A stretch of DNA of 64,000 nt from JAZGER01 sp036480335 (GTDB lineage Bacteria > Pseudomonadota > Gammaproteobacteria > DSM-19610), in NCBI GenBank assembly GCA_036480335.1, contig JAZGGH010000101.1:1-64000 (forward strand). The letters are read 5' to 3'. Of the stretch, positions 18,218-27,175 are shown piece by piece. Position numbers and translations under genes: made by a program. The notes under the pieces are model-generated. The model searched no databases and was not told where the DNA came from. It saw only the letters and a program-made list of their open reading frames with translations. Numbering within the stretch: the first letter of the stretch is position 1; the number at the start of each line of letters is the position of its first letter.

Positions 18218-19687
18218 TCAGGTTACGTCAATCATCTGTACAGTGCCATCCGGCAGGATCTCAGACATGTGGCCCTGCGGTTCATCAAGGAAAAGCAAAA
18301 TGACCAACCATGTGGCAGCACCGACAGCGGCGATAACGTAAAAAAATGTGGCTGTCGGTACAAATGAAAGCACAGTAAGGAATATCACGCCACCAACGTT
18401 GCCATAGGCACCTGTCATTCCTGCGACTTGTCCGGTTAAACGGCGCTTGACCAGTGGCACAACGGCAAATACGGCTCCTGTGCCGAAGTGTACAAACAGA
18501 GCGCAAAACATGGTTGCTGCCACGGCAAGGCTGACCGGCCACTGCGGGGTGATTTGACTCAGAATCAGGTAACCAACGACAAATCCGGCCAGAATGTAGG
18601 TCAGAGACTGGCGTCGCCCGAATCGATCGCTAAACCAGCCACCGGCTGGTCGTGCGAAAACCACCATTGTGCCGAAGATAGCGCCCAATATTCCGGCGGA
18701 AATGATGGATACATCAAACATGTCACGAAAAAATAACGGTAACATCGATATCATTGCCAGTTCCGAACCAAACGTCACCATATAAGCAACATTGAGGACG
18801 GCAACCTGCTTGAATCGATAGCGCTCGAATTCCGGTATCTCCGAGGTGAAAACCTGTTTGTTGATCTGATAGATACGTACGGTCTGAAAAACATAGAGTA
18901 GAACAAGAACTAAATAACTGATATCTACGAATTGCTGTGAAAGCAGAGCCGTGTTATCAGGGCCTACTTTCCATGCCAACACAGCCAGGGCTGCATACAT
19001 CGGTATATTCATTAGCAGGTATAAAAAGAAATCTCCCTTGCTGGTGACTTCCATTGCGCCGCTTTTTTTTGGCTTGAAGTAAGTGGAGCCTTTGGGGGTG
19101 TCGCTGACGGAAAAAAAGAATATTGCTGCATAAATCATGGCCAACACACCGGTTAACCCGGTTGCATACCGCCAGCCGTCATCACCGCCAAAAGCTAATG
19201 CAACCGTTGGCAATAACAATGCCGCACCGGCAGAACCAAAATTGCCCCAGCCGCCATAAATGCCTTCGGCAACACCCAGTTGTCTGGCGGGAAACCATTC
19301 ACTGATCAGGCGGATACCAATAACAAATCCTGCGCCAGAAAAACCCAGCAGGAAGCGCATTAATGCTAATTGTTCAAAACTGTCTGCGAGTGCAAATCCA
19401 AAACACAGGAGGCTGGATATAAATAGCAGGGTGGAGAACATCCGTTTTGGGCCAATGGCATCGACCAGCATGCCAACAATGATTCGTGCTGGAATGGTGA
19501 GCGCAACATTGAGGATCAACAGAGTCTTGATTTGCTGATCGCTGAGGCCAAAGTACTCTCGTAGTGAGACAAGCAAAGGCGCGTGATTAAACCAGATAAA
19601 AAAGCTGAGGAACAAGGCAAACCAGGTCAGATGGAGGGTTCGTGTCTTGCCTGAAAATGTAAAGAACTCCCGTAGGGAACCGGACAT
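18218..19687 (-). CDS. narK: NarK/NasA-type nitrate/nitrite transporter (MFS)
   Basis: A 489-residue major-facilitator protein with 12 predicted membrane helices and a longer central loop. It has the conserved MFS loop 2-3 motif (GMLVDAIGPKR), a glycine-rich nitrate signature (GFSGAGFVIGIRLISEWFP) and a second signature in the C-terminal half (GTGAVFAVVPLVKRRLTGQVAGMTGAYGNVGG). It imports nitrate for the reductases encoded divergently. GGAG lies before the ATG. The PP2C-kinase gene follows in the same transcript, and about 410 bases of shared regulatory DNA separate it from nirB. Confidence 0.92.
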   Translation of the reverse strand: MSGSLREFFTFSGKTRTLHLTWFALFLSFFIWFNHAPLLVSLREYFGLSDQQIKTLLILNVALTIPARIIVGMLVDAIGPKRMFSTLLFISSLLCFGFALADSFEQLALMRFLLGFSGAGFVIGIRLISEWFPARQLGVAEGIYGGWGNFGSAGAALLLPTVALAFGGDDGWRYATGLTGVLAMIYAAIFFFSVSDTPKGSTYFKPKKSGAMEVTSKGDFFLYLLMNIPMYAALAVLAWKVGPDNTALLSQQFVDISYLVLVLLYVFQTVRIYQINKQVFTSEIPEFERYRFKQVAVLNVAYMVTFGSELAMISMLPLFFRDMFDVSIISAGILGAIFGTMVVFARPAGGWFSDRFGRRQSLTYILAGFVVGYLILSQITPQWPVSLAVAATMFCALFVHFGTGAVFAVVPLVKRRLTGQVAGMTGAYGNVGGVIFLTVLSFVPTATFFYVIAAVGAATWLVILLFLDEPQGHMSEILPDGTVQMIDVT

Positions 19688-20098
19688 GGGTTACTCCAAA
19701 GTAATAAAGCTGTAATACCCAGGCAGCAAAGACTGTGCCATATCAATTATTTGAAATATCAGGAACTCAATTGTATGAGTGAAATACGGTGTATTTCAAT
19801 GAGTTGTGATCTGGTTTGATGTCTAATCGAATGCTCATGGGTTAATGATGAGCGCATAATAAAGTCTTTTGTGGGCGTTTATGGTGCGGTGCCTGGTTGA
19901 GTCGCACTTTACTGGTGCGTGAGGGGCCTGGGGCGGCTAAATATCCGTCTAGTGAAGGGATATGATTTATGGAAATATATTAGCTAAAACAGAGAGATAA
20001 TAAAGATGCTTGCGTACAATTTAATCATGGCATGCTCTTTGCTTTTCTATATTGACAAGACTAATTCAGAAAAATCTCAAATACTGATGGAGCTTCGG
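19688..20098. promoter_or_regulatory. Divergent regulatory region between narK and nirB
   Basis: This region has no gene. It holds a perfect 8-bp inverted repeat, TGAAATAC (19780-19787) and GTATTTCA (19791-19798), and an NtrC-like dyad, GCAC-N7-GTGC (19904-19918). The long leader before nirB could also carry attenuation structure, but I see no clear terminator hairpin. Binding by the NtrC-type regulator encoded downstream is inferred. Confidence 0.5.
19904..19918. promoter_or_regulatory. Candidate NtrC-type binding site
   Basis: GCAC TTTACTG GTGC (CGCAC/GTGCG when extended by one base each side) matches the spacing of the NtrC consensus core GCAC-N7-GTGC. It lies 181 bases before the nirB start, the usual enhancer distance. 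A matching -24/-12 element was not convincingly found. Confidence 0.4.
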
Positions 20099-22534
20099 AT
20101 GAAAGAAAAGCTGATACTGATAGGCAATGGTATGGCGGGTGTGCGAACCCTTGAAGAGTTGCTCAAGCTGGCTCCGGATCAATACGACATTACTGTATTT
20201 GGTGAGGAGCCTTACGGCAATTACAACCGTATTATGTTATCGCCGGTGTTAGCAGGCGAGAAGACGATTGATGACATCATGCTGAATGATCTTCAATGGT
20301 ACAAAGACAACGATATCAGCTTGCATACTGGCAAGAAAATCACCGCAATTGACCGTGCCAGCCGCACAGTGGTTGCTGATGATGGCACCACTGAAATCTA
20401 TGATCGATTACTGATTGCGACGGGTTCACAGCCGTTTATGATTCCGGTACCTGGAAAAGATAAAACTGGCGTCATCGCGTTTCGGGATATCAAAGACGTT
20501 GATGCTATGCTCGCGGCATCCAGAGACTATAAAAAAGCCGTTGTTATTGGCGGCGGTTTGCTCGGTCTGGAAGCTGCCAATGGTCTGATGAAACAGGGCA
20601 TGGATGTTACCGTTGTACATATTCTTGATAGTCTCATGGAGCGCCAGCTGGATCCTGCAGCATCGGCATTGCTGAAAGTGTCACTGGAAGAGCGTGGCAT
20701 GAATTTCATGATGGAGGCTCAGACCGAGGAGATTATCGGTAATGGTCGTGTTACGGGCGTTCGCTTTAAGGACGGTACCGAGGTTGAAGCTGATCTGGTC
20801 GTCATGGGAGTTGGCATCGTGCCGAACATTGAACTGGCAAAGTCCGCTGGCCTGCATTGTGAGCGTGGTCTGGTGGTTAACGATACGATGCAAACCTTCG
20901 ATCCACGTATTTATGCCGTTGGTGAATGTGTACAGCATCGGGGTATTGCTTACGGTCTGGTTGCGCCGCTTTTTGAACAGGGCAAGGTGGCCGCAAATCA
21001 CTTGGCCCAGTTGGGTTACGCACGTTACGAAGGATCGGTAACTTCTACCAAATTAAAGGTAACCGGTATCGATTTGTTTTCTGCCGGTGAGTTTAATCCG
21101 CAAGAAGGGGATGAAACACTGCTATTGCAGGATTCAGCAGTGGGTACCTATAAGAAACTGGTAATCAGGGATAACAAAATCAAAGGTGCGGTGCTCTACG
21201 GCGATACCATTGATGGCACCTGGTACCTCCAGCTGATGCGCGAAGGTACAAATATAGCGGATTTTCGTAAAACGATTTTATTTGGGCAGCATGATCTGGG
21301 TGATGCGGGTCATGGTGATGAGACGCGGGTGATGTCGCTCAGTGATGATGCCGAAATCTGCGGCTGTAATGGTGTTAGCAAAGGCGATATTGTTAATGCG
21401 ATCAGTAAACACGGCCTGTTTACGCTGGATGATATCCGTGCTCATACCAAAGCCTCCAGCTCCTGTGGTTCCTGTACCGGCCTGGTGGAGGCCTTGCTTG
21501 CAAGTACTGTAGGCGAAGGCTATGACGCGACGCCAAGCAAAAAGGGTATGTGTAGTTGCACCGAACATAGTCACGACACGGTTATTAAGGCGATTAAAAC
21601 AGAAGAGCTCAAAAGTATACCTGCAGTGTTTGACTTTCTTGAGTGGAAATCACCAGATGGTTGTGCCGCCTGCCGCCCGGCATTGAATTATTATTTATGG
21701 ACCAGCTGGCCAGGCGAATACGAAGATGATGCACAATCGCGCTTCATCAATGAACGCGCACACGGCAATATTCAGAAAGATGGAACCTATTCAGTTATCC
21801 CGCGTATCTTTGGTGGTGAAACATCGGCTCAGCAGTTGATGGATCTGGGCAAAATTGCCGAGAAATGGAAAGTCCCGACAGTGAAATTCACCGGTGGCCA
21901 ACGTATCGATATGCTCGGTATCAGGAAAGATGAATTGCCGGGTATCTGGGGTGATCTTGCCGATGCAGGTTTTGTGTCCGGTCATGCCTACGGCAAGGCA
22001 CTGCGCACGGTGAAAACCTGTGTTGGCTCTGAATGGTGCCGCTTTGGTACCCAGAATTCTACCACGCTAGGTATCAAACTCGAGCAAATGACCTGGGGAT
22101 CCTGGATGCCACACAAGTACAAGCTGGCTGTTTCCGGTTGCCCGCGAAATTGCGCTGAGGCGACTATCAAGGATTTCGGTGTTGTCTGTGTTGATTCAGG
22201 ATACGAGTTGCATGTGGGTGGCAACGGTGGCATCAAAGTTCGCGTCACAGATTTCTTATGCAAGGTAGAGACTGAAGAAGAGGTGCTGGAATATGTTGGT
22301 GCTTTTACGCAGATGTATCGGGAAGAAGCGCATTATCTGGAGCGCACTGCGCCCTGGGTGGAACGTGTCAGTCTCAGCTATATCAAGGAACGCATCATTG
22401 ATGATGAGCAGGGCCGTAAGACCTTGCACGAACGATTCCTGTATGGGCAAACATTCTCTCAGGATGATCCCTGGAAAGCGCGTGCAGACGGAGTGGCATC
22501 ACATGAGTTCCAGTCAATCACTGTTACTGCCTGA
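20099..22534 (+). CDS. nirB: Assimilatory nitrite reductase, large subunit NirB
   Basis: An 811-residue cytoplasmic enzyme reducing nitrite to ammonium with NADH. In order: FAD/NAD(P)H oxidoreductase (GNGMAGVRTLEEL at the N-terminus; second GxG at VVIGGGLLGLEAA), a BFD-like [2Fe-2S] domain (C421, C423 and the CGSC pair), the nitrite/sulfite reductase half-domains, and the sirohaem-4Fe4S site (C641-x5-C647 and C681-x3-C685). The frame extends 31 codons upstream, but ATG 20099 follows GGAG and aligns with family starts. It heads a nirB-nirD-nitrate reductase-electron transfer operon. Confidence 0.95.
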   Translation: MKEKLILIGNGMAGVRTLEELLKLAPDQYDITVFGEEPYGNYNRIMLSPVLAGEKTIDDIMLNDLQWYKDNDISLHTGKKITAIDRASRTVVADDGTTEIYDRLLIATGSQPFMIPVPGKDKTGVIAFRDIKDVDAMLAASRDYKKAVVIGGGLLGLEAANGLMKQGMDVTVVHILDSLMERQLDPAASALLKVSLEERGMNFMMEAQTEEIIGNGRVTGVRFKDGTEVEADLVVMGVGIVPNIELAKSAGLHCERGLVVNDTMQTFDPRIYAVGECVQHRGIAYGLVAPLFEQGKVAANHLAQLGYARYEGSVTSTKLKVTGIDLFSAGEFNPQEGDETLLLQDSAVGTYKKLVIRDNKIKGAVLYGDTIDGTWYLQLMREGTNIADFRKTILFGQHDLGDAGHGDETRVMSLSDDAEICGCNGVSKGDIVNAISKHGLFTLDDIRAHTKASSSCGSCTGLVEALLASTVGEGYDATPSKKGMCSCTEHSHDTVIKAIKTEELKSIPAVFDFLEWKSPDGCAACRPALNYYLWTSWPGEYEDDAQSRFINERAHGNIQKDGTYSVIPRIFGGETSAQQLMDLGKIAEKWKVPTVKFTGGQRIDMLGIRKDELPGIWGDLADAGFVSGHAYGKALRTVKTCVGSEWCRFGTQNSTTLGIKLEQMTWGSWMPHKYKLAVSGCPRNCAEATIKDFGVVCVDSGYELHVGGNGGIKVRVTDFLCKVETEEEVLEYVGAFTQMYREEAHYLERTAPWVERVSLSYIKERIIDDEQGRKTLHERFLYGQTFSQDDPWKARADGVASHEFQSITVTA

Positions 22535-22569
22535 ATGACACTGTAAGTTGACTCAGTTAGGAGGAAAAA

Positions 22570-22902
22570 ATGAATAACTGGACTGAAGTAGCAAAACTTG
22601 ATGATATCCCCAGGCTCGGTTCACGGGTGCTGAAAACAGACACCATGAATATCGCTCTGTTTCGTACCGCGACCGATGAAGTGTTTGCCATAAAGGATGA
22701 ATGTCCACACAAACAGGGCCAGCTATCGCAGGGTATTGTGCACGGTACCTCCGTGACCTGCCCGATGCATAACTGGAAAATTGACCTCGCCAGCGGTGAA
22801 GCACTGGGGCCTGATGAAGGCTGTACGAATACTTTTGCAACAAAAATCGAGAATGGAGTTGTTTTTATTTCCCTTGCTAATTCCAGTGAAGTCGCTGTCT
22901 GA
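22570..22902 (+). CDS. nirD: Nitrite reductase small subunit NirD
   Basis: A 110-residue Rieske-type protein, the partner of NirB. Both iron-sulfur ligand pairs are present (CPH near residue 41 and CPMH near residue 60), so it is of the ligand-bearing type. It starts six bases after a strong AGGAGG site and lies 35 bases after nirB. The family length and position are typical. Confidence 0.92.
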   Translation: MNNWTEVAKLDDIPRLGSRVLKTDTMNIALFRTATDEVFAIKDECPHKQGQLSQGIVHGTSVTCPMHNWKIDLASGEALGPDEGCTNTFATKIENGVVFISLANSSEVAV

Positions 22903-22966
22903 TGGAGTGCAATAATGTTAGTCGCTGATAATAACCCGATTACGACGAATGAGAGACTTCTAGAAA

Positions 22967-25171
22967 ATGCTTTTTGGTAGAGGTAAGAAAAACCCGATCA
23001 AAATTGCCGATAAAAAGGTGGTCGACTGGAAATATGCAACCTGTGGTTACTGTTCCACGGGTTGCTCAATTGAGATTGGGCTCAATCAGCAGGGCGATCC
23101 GGTCGCCTCGCGTGGTGTCGGTGGCGCTGATGTGAATCGGGGTAAGTTGTGTCTGAAAGGTATTTTCGAGCATGAACTGTTCACCTCTGCAGGGCGTGGC
23201 ACAGAGCCATTGATGCGGCAACAGTTTCATGAGGACTTCAAGCCGGTTGGTTGGGATACTGCACTGGACCATGTGTATGAAGAAATCGTCCGTGTACAGG
23301 AAAAATACGGACGCGATTCCGTTGCCATCGTATCGACAGGGCAAATGCTCACAGAAGAATTCTATACTCTGGGGAAACTTACCCGGGGATTAATCGGCAC
23401 CAACAATTATGATGGCAATACCACCTTGTGTATGGCCTCTGCTGTGTCAGGTTACAAACGCTCGTTTGGCTCGGATGGTCCACCGGGTTGTTACGAGGAT
23501 TTTGAACATACAGACTGTCTGATTGCCTGGGGATCCAATTTGCCTGAGCAACACCCCATTATCTACTGGCGTATGAAGGATGCTCAGGAAGCCAGAGATT
23601 TCCCACTCATCGTTATTGACCCGCGTGTGACCATGCTGGCGCAAAATGCGGATATGCATCTGGCGATTACGCCGGGTACTGACGTGGTACTACAGAATGC
23701 CATGATGCATGTCATTCTCAAAGAAGGTCTTGAAGATACCGCGTATATTGAAGCAAATACCAATGGTATCGAAGAGTTGAAAGCCGAGGTTGAAAAATAT
23801 GATCCGACCACTGCCGCTGCAATTTGTGGCATTGATGAAGACACGATTCAAAATGTGGCTCGTTTATTTGCCAAAGCAGGCGCAGCCATGCAGATCTGGA
23901 CCATGGGCATTAACCAGAGTACACACGGTTCCGATGGTGTCGTTGGCATTAATAATCTGGCATTGATTACCGGTAATATCGGTAAGCCGGGTGGTACCAG
24001 TTTATCGATTACTGGACAGTGCAATGCAATGGGTACACGCGAATGGTCTTCCTGTTCCGGATTGCCGAATCATCGCTATCTGGAGAATGCTGATGATCGT
24101 GAAGAAGTTGCCCGATTCTGGGGCATTGATCCTGAGTTCCTGCCAAAAAAACGTGGACTGTTTCAAACCGATATCTATCCAGCGATTGAAACCGGTCAGA
24201 TCAAAGGGCTTTGGCTGATAGCAACCAATCCCATGAGTTCATTGCCAAACACGGCACGCATCCGTAAATCGATGGAAAAACTTGAGTTCTGTGTTGTGCA
24301 GGATTGTTATGCGGATACCGAGAGCGCCCAATATGCACACGTTTTTCTCCCTGCCGGTACCTGGGCCGAGAAAGAAGGGGTTATGACGAATACAGAACGC
24401 CGTGTGAATATTGTGCTTCCGGTGATAAAACCGTATGGCAACTCCAAACCGGATCTGTGGATCTTTAACCAGATGGCGAAACGATTTAACCAGGAAGGCA
24501 AGATAAACTTTCCGGAAAAGCCAGCCGAGATCTTCAGGGAAATGGGTGAGTTATCGCGTGGCCGACTCTGCGATATTTCCGGCATGACTCATGAACTGAT
24601 TGAAGAGAATCGCGGCATTCAGTGGCCTTATACCCAGGAGCAGGTTGATCGGAATGAAGCACCGCCAAAAGGTGGCAAGCGTATATATACCGAACCAGCG
24701 ACTTTCCGCTATGCTGATGGACGTGCCAAACTGATACCGTTGCCATTTATTGATAATAACGAGGTTCCGGATGACGACTATCCCTTCTGGCTTAATACTG
24801 GTCGTTTAATCGAGCATTGGCATGGCCGCAGCAAGACTGGCAAGCTGAGTAACAATAACAAGTACAGTCCGATTCCATTTTTCGAATTAAATCCCGATGC
24901 GGCATTTGAGCTATCTGTTAAGTCCGGAGAGTATGTGCGCCTGGTATCAAGGCGTTCGGATGCGGTTGTCATGGCACAGTTAACGCAGCGTGTGCCAAAG
25001 AATATGATTTTTCTTCCATTTCACTTCCATGATTGTGCAAACCGCCTGACACTGGGTTTGCTGGACCCACACTCCAGGCAACCAGCCTATAAACAATCGG
25101 CTGTGCGTATTGAAAAGATTGCAGACCAGAAAGCGGCTGCACAATTGAGTAAGGAGATGCGCGCTTTCTAA
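22967..25171 (+). CDS. Molybdopterin nitrate reductase, catalytic subunit (assimilatory type)
   Basis: A 734-residue Mo-bis-MGD oxidoreductase reducing nitrate to nitrite. The N-terminal 4Fe-4S motif is C26-x2-C29-x3-C33 plus a cysteine near residue 60 (KLCLKG). C155 in TTLCMASAV is the expected Mo ligand. There is no twin-arginine signal, so the enzyme stays in the cytoplasm. It ends after the molybdopterin dinucleotide domain and lacks the C-terminal BFD-type [2Fe-2S] domain of longer NasA enzymes (about 870-900 residues). Electrons must come from another subunit, and the iron-sulfur/membrane fusion encoded 12 bases downstream is the obvious donor. Confidence 0.88.
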   Translation: MLFGRGKKNPIKIADKKVVDWKYATCGYCSTGCSIEIGLNQQGDPVASRGVGGADVNRGKLCLKGIFEHELFTSAGRGTEPLMRQQFHEDFKPVGWDTALDHVYEEIVRVQEKYGRDSVAIVSTGQMLTEEFYTLGKLTRGLIGTNNYDGNTTLCMASAVSGYKRSFGSDGPPGCYEDFEHTDCLIAWGSNLPEQHPIIYWRMKDAQEARDFPLIVIDPRVTMLAQNADMHLAITPGTDVVLQNAMMHVILKEGLEDTAYIEANTNGIEELKAEVEKYDPTTAAAICGIDEDTIQNVARLFAKAGAAMQIWTMGINQSTHGSDGVVGINNLALITGNIGKPGGTSLSITGQCNAMGTREWSSCSGLPNHRYLENADDREEVARFWGIDPEFLPKKRGLFQTDIYPAIETGQIKGLWLIATNPMSSLPNTARIRKSMEKLEFCVVQDCYADTESAQYAHVFLPAGTWAEKEGVMTNTERRVNIVLPVIKPYGNSKPDLWIFNQMAKRFNQEGKINFPEKPAEIFREMGELSRGRLCDISGMTHELIEENRGIQWPYTQEQVDRNEAPPKGGKRIYTEPATFRYADGRAKLIPLPFIDNNEVPDDDYPFWLNTGRLIEHWHGRSKTGKLSNNNKYSPIPFFELNPDAAFELSVKSGEYVRLVSRRSDAVVMAQLTQRVPKNMIFLPFHFHDCANRLTLGLLDPHSRQPAYKQSAVRIEKIADQKAAAQLSKEMRAF

Positions 25172-25183
25172 GCGCGAATAGTT

Positions 25184-27082
25184 ATGTTTGAAGTAAGAGC
25201 CGATGAGCCAAAGTACGCCTTTTTATGGGATAAGGAAACCAGAGACAAGAATCTCTACGGTGATTCTATCGAGACAGTATCCGCAGATGATCTCTTGCGA
25301 GATAAAAGCCTGACGATCAATGGTGACGATGCAGTGGGTGAGAATCCCAATCGCTACAAACAGCATGGCTTCTATTTCAATGCGGACAACTGTATTGCCT
25401 GCCATGCTTGTGAAGCGGCCTGTAGTGAGAAAAATGATAACCCGGGTCATATTGCTTTTCGGTCTGTGGGTTTCGTTGAAGGCGGGACTTATCCGGCTTA
25501 TCAACGCCTGAATATATCCATGGCCTGTAATCACTGTGATGATCCCGTCTGCCTGAAGGGCTGTCCTACAAGAGCCTACACAAAATTCGCTGAATACGGT
25601 GCCGTATTGCAGGATCCGGATATTTGTTTTGGTTGTGGTTATTGCACCTGGGTCTGTCCTTATAATGCGCCCCAACTTGATCCGGTCAAGGGGGAGGTGA
25701 GTAAGTGCAATATGTGTGTGGATCGGCTTGAAGTGGGCCTGAAACCTGCCTGCGTATCGGCCTGTTTGGGAAATGCGCTGGACTTTGGTGTGATCGAGAA
25801 TGTTCCTGATATGCGTGTCCAGTCAAAAACAGAAATTCCTGGCTTTCCACGCGCAGATATCACGCATCCAAATATTCGATTTCAACAAACAAAGGCGACT
25901 CCGCGTGAAATGACGCGTACAGATTCGGCTGCAGTCAAATATCACCGCAATGATACAAGCCAGAATTTTGAGTCGGTGCTTGATCAGAAAAATGGTAAAC
26001 AGCGCCATTGGGGGCTTTCGACATTGCTCTCATCACATGAGAATGCACATGTGATGTTCACACTCACGACACAAGCTGTGATGGGTGCTTTCGTGTTACT
26101 GATTGCGGGTAGGCTGCTGGACTATTTGCCAGCCGGATTTACAGGCAGTCTGCATTACTTTTTATTGCTGGGGTCGATGGTCGTGCTAATGGGATTTGGC
26201 CTGTTCAAGCTCACCATGCATCTGGGTAAGCCACATCGATTCTATCGTGGTTTTAATAACCTGCGCCTGTCACCTGTGAGCCGGGAAATTGCTGGCGTAT
26301 CCCTGTTCTTTTCAGGGTTAGTGGCATATGCGTTGTTTGCGTTGTTTGATCATGTGATCGCAGAGTGGTTGGGCCGACTGGCTGCCGGGGCAGGTATTCT
26401 GGGTGTTATGGCGGGCTCTTATTTTATGTACAGGCTTTACCGAATTCCGGCCAGGCCATTCTGGAATCACTGGCAGACCGGCAGCGCTTTTTACGGCACT
26501 CTGTTGTCATTTGGCAGTATATTCGTTGGGTTGTTTGTTCTATCGTATGCGCCTGGTTCAATGGCAACGCTTTTAGTATTTGCTGGTGTTGCCGCTTTCG
26601 GACTGTTGCTTGAAGGTGTTGGTCACGTATTCCATTCAATTGATTTGCAGCGTGGTGAAGGTGAAGCGGCTGCCGCTTACTATCAGCAGATTACCCAATA
26701 TGGGAAAACCTGGTTATTGCGAAATGGCTTGCTGTGCCTGAATCTTCTGGCGGTTTTATGTATTACCTGGGTGGGTGTTGATTCACCATGGGGACTGATT
26801 TTCGCCATCGCGTGGTTATTTTCAATGCTGGTGATGGCTTATCTCGGAAGGATTTTATTCTATGCGCTGGTTATTCCAACCACCATGCCGGGTGCGTTCT
26901 TCTGGAAAAACAAGGGATTTGTTGATCATGCCAGAGAATCGGGGCTGGCCGATATGCAGCAGTTGGGTGTGGTGTACGAACAGCATCATGCATTTGACTG
27001 GCGAGCATTGCTGAAAACTGTGCGGGAGACTAATTTGACGGCGATAGTTACACATATCCGTTGGATCATGACCGGAAAGTAG
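25184..27082 (+). CDS. DmsB-DmsC-like fusion: four-cluster ferredoxin plus membrane anchor
   Basis: A 632-residue fusion. Residues 60-205 hold four cysteine groups (CIACHACEAAC; CNHCDDPVCLKGC; CFGCGYCTWVC; CNMC...CVSAC), a polyferredoxin like DmsB/NrfC. After a linker, residues 290-600 have eight predicted helices resembling the DmsC/NrfD quinol-oxidising anchor. With the adjacent cytoplasmic nitrate reductase it would form a membrane-attached complex passing electrons from quinol to nitrate. No Tat signal is seen, placing the clusters on the cytoplasmic face. It is normally two genes (dmsB and dmsC). Function is inferred from context. Confidence 0.85.
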   Translation: MFEVRADEPKYAFLWDKETRDKNLYGDSIETVSADDLLRDKSLTINGDDAVGENPNRYKQHGFYFNADNCIACHACEAACSEKNDNPGHIAFRSVGFVEGGTYPAYQRLNISMACNHCDDPVCLKGCPTRAYTKFAEYGAVLQDPDICFGCGYCTWVCPYNAPQLDPVKGEVSKCNMCVDRLEVGLKPACVSACLGNALDFGVIENVPDMRVQSKTEIPGFPRADITHPNIRFQQTKATPREMTRTDSAAVKYHRNDTSQNFESVLDQKNGKQRHWGLSTLLSSHENAHVMFTLTTQAVMGAFVLLIAGRLLDYLPAGFTGSLHYFLLLGSMVVLMGFGLFKLTMHLGKPHRFYRGFNNLRLSPVSREIAGVSLFFSGLVAYALFALFDHVIAEWLGRLAAGAGILGVMAGSYFMYRLYRIPARPFWNHWQTGSAFYGTLLSFGSIFVGLFVLSYAPGSMATLLVFAGVAAFGLLLEGVGHVFHSIDLQRGEGEAAAAYYQQITQYGKTWLLRNGLLCLNLLAVLCITWVGVDSPWGLIFAIAWLFSMLVMAYLGRILFYALVIPTTMPGAFFWKNKGFVDHARESGLADMQQLGVVYEQHHAFDWRALLKTVRETNLTAIVTHIRWIMTGK

Positions 27083-27175
27083 CGATTTTTACCTGTAAAC
27101 CGCAGTAACTGAAATTAACGCGTCGTTATGCTTTAATGTTCCAGAGCGATAGAGCTTGAACAGGAATATGTTTCT

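Noticed and set aside
19913..19927. Possible sigma-54 promoter (GG-N10-GC) before nirB
   Set aside because: Only the invariant GG and GC fit; the -12 element lacks TTGC and overlaps the NtrC-like dyad, so it is unlikely.
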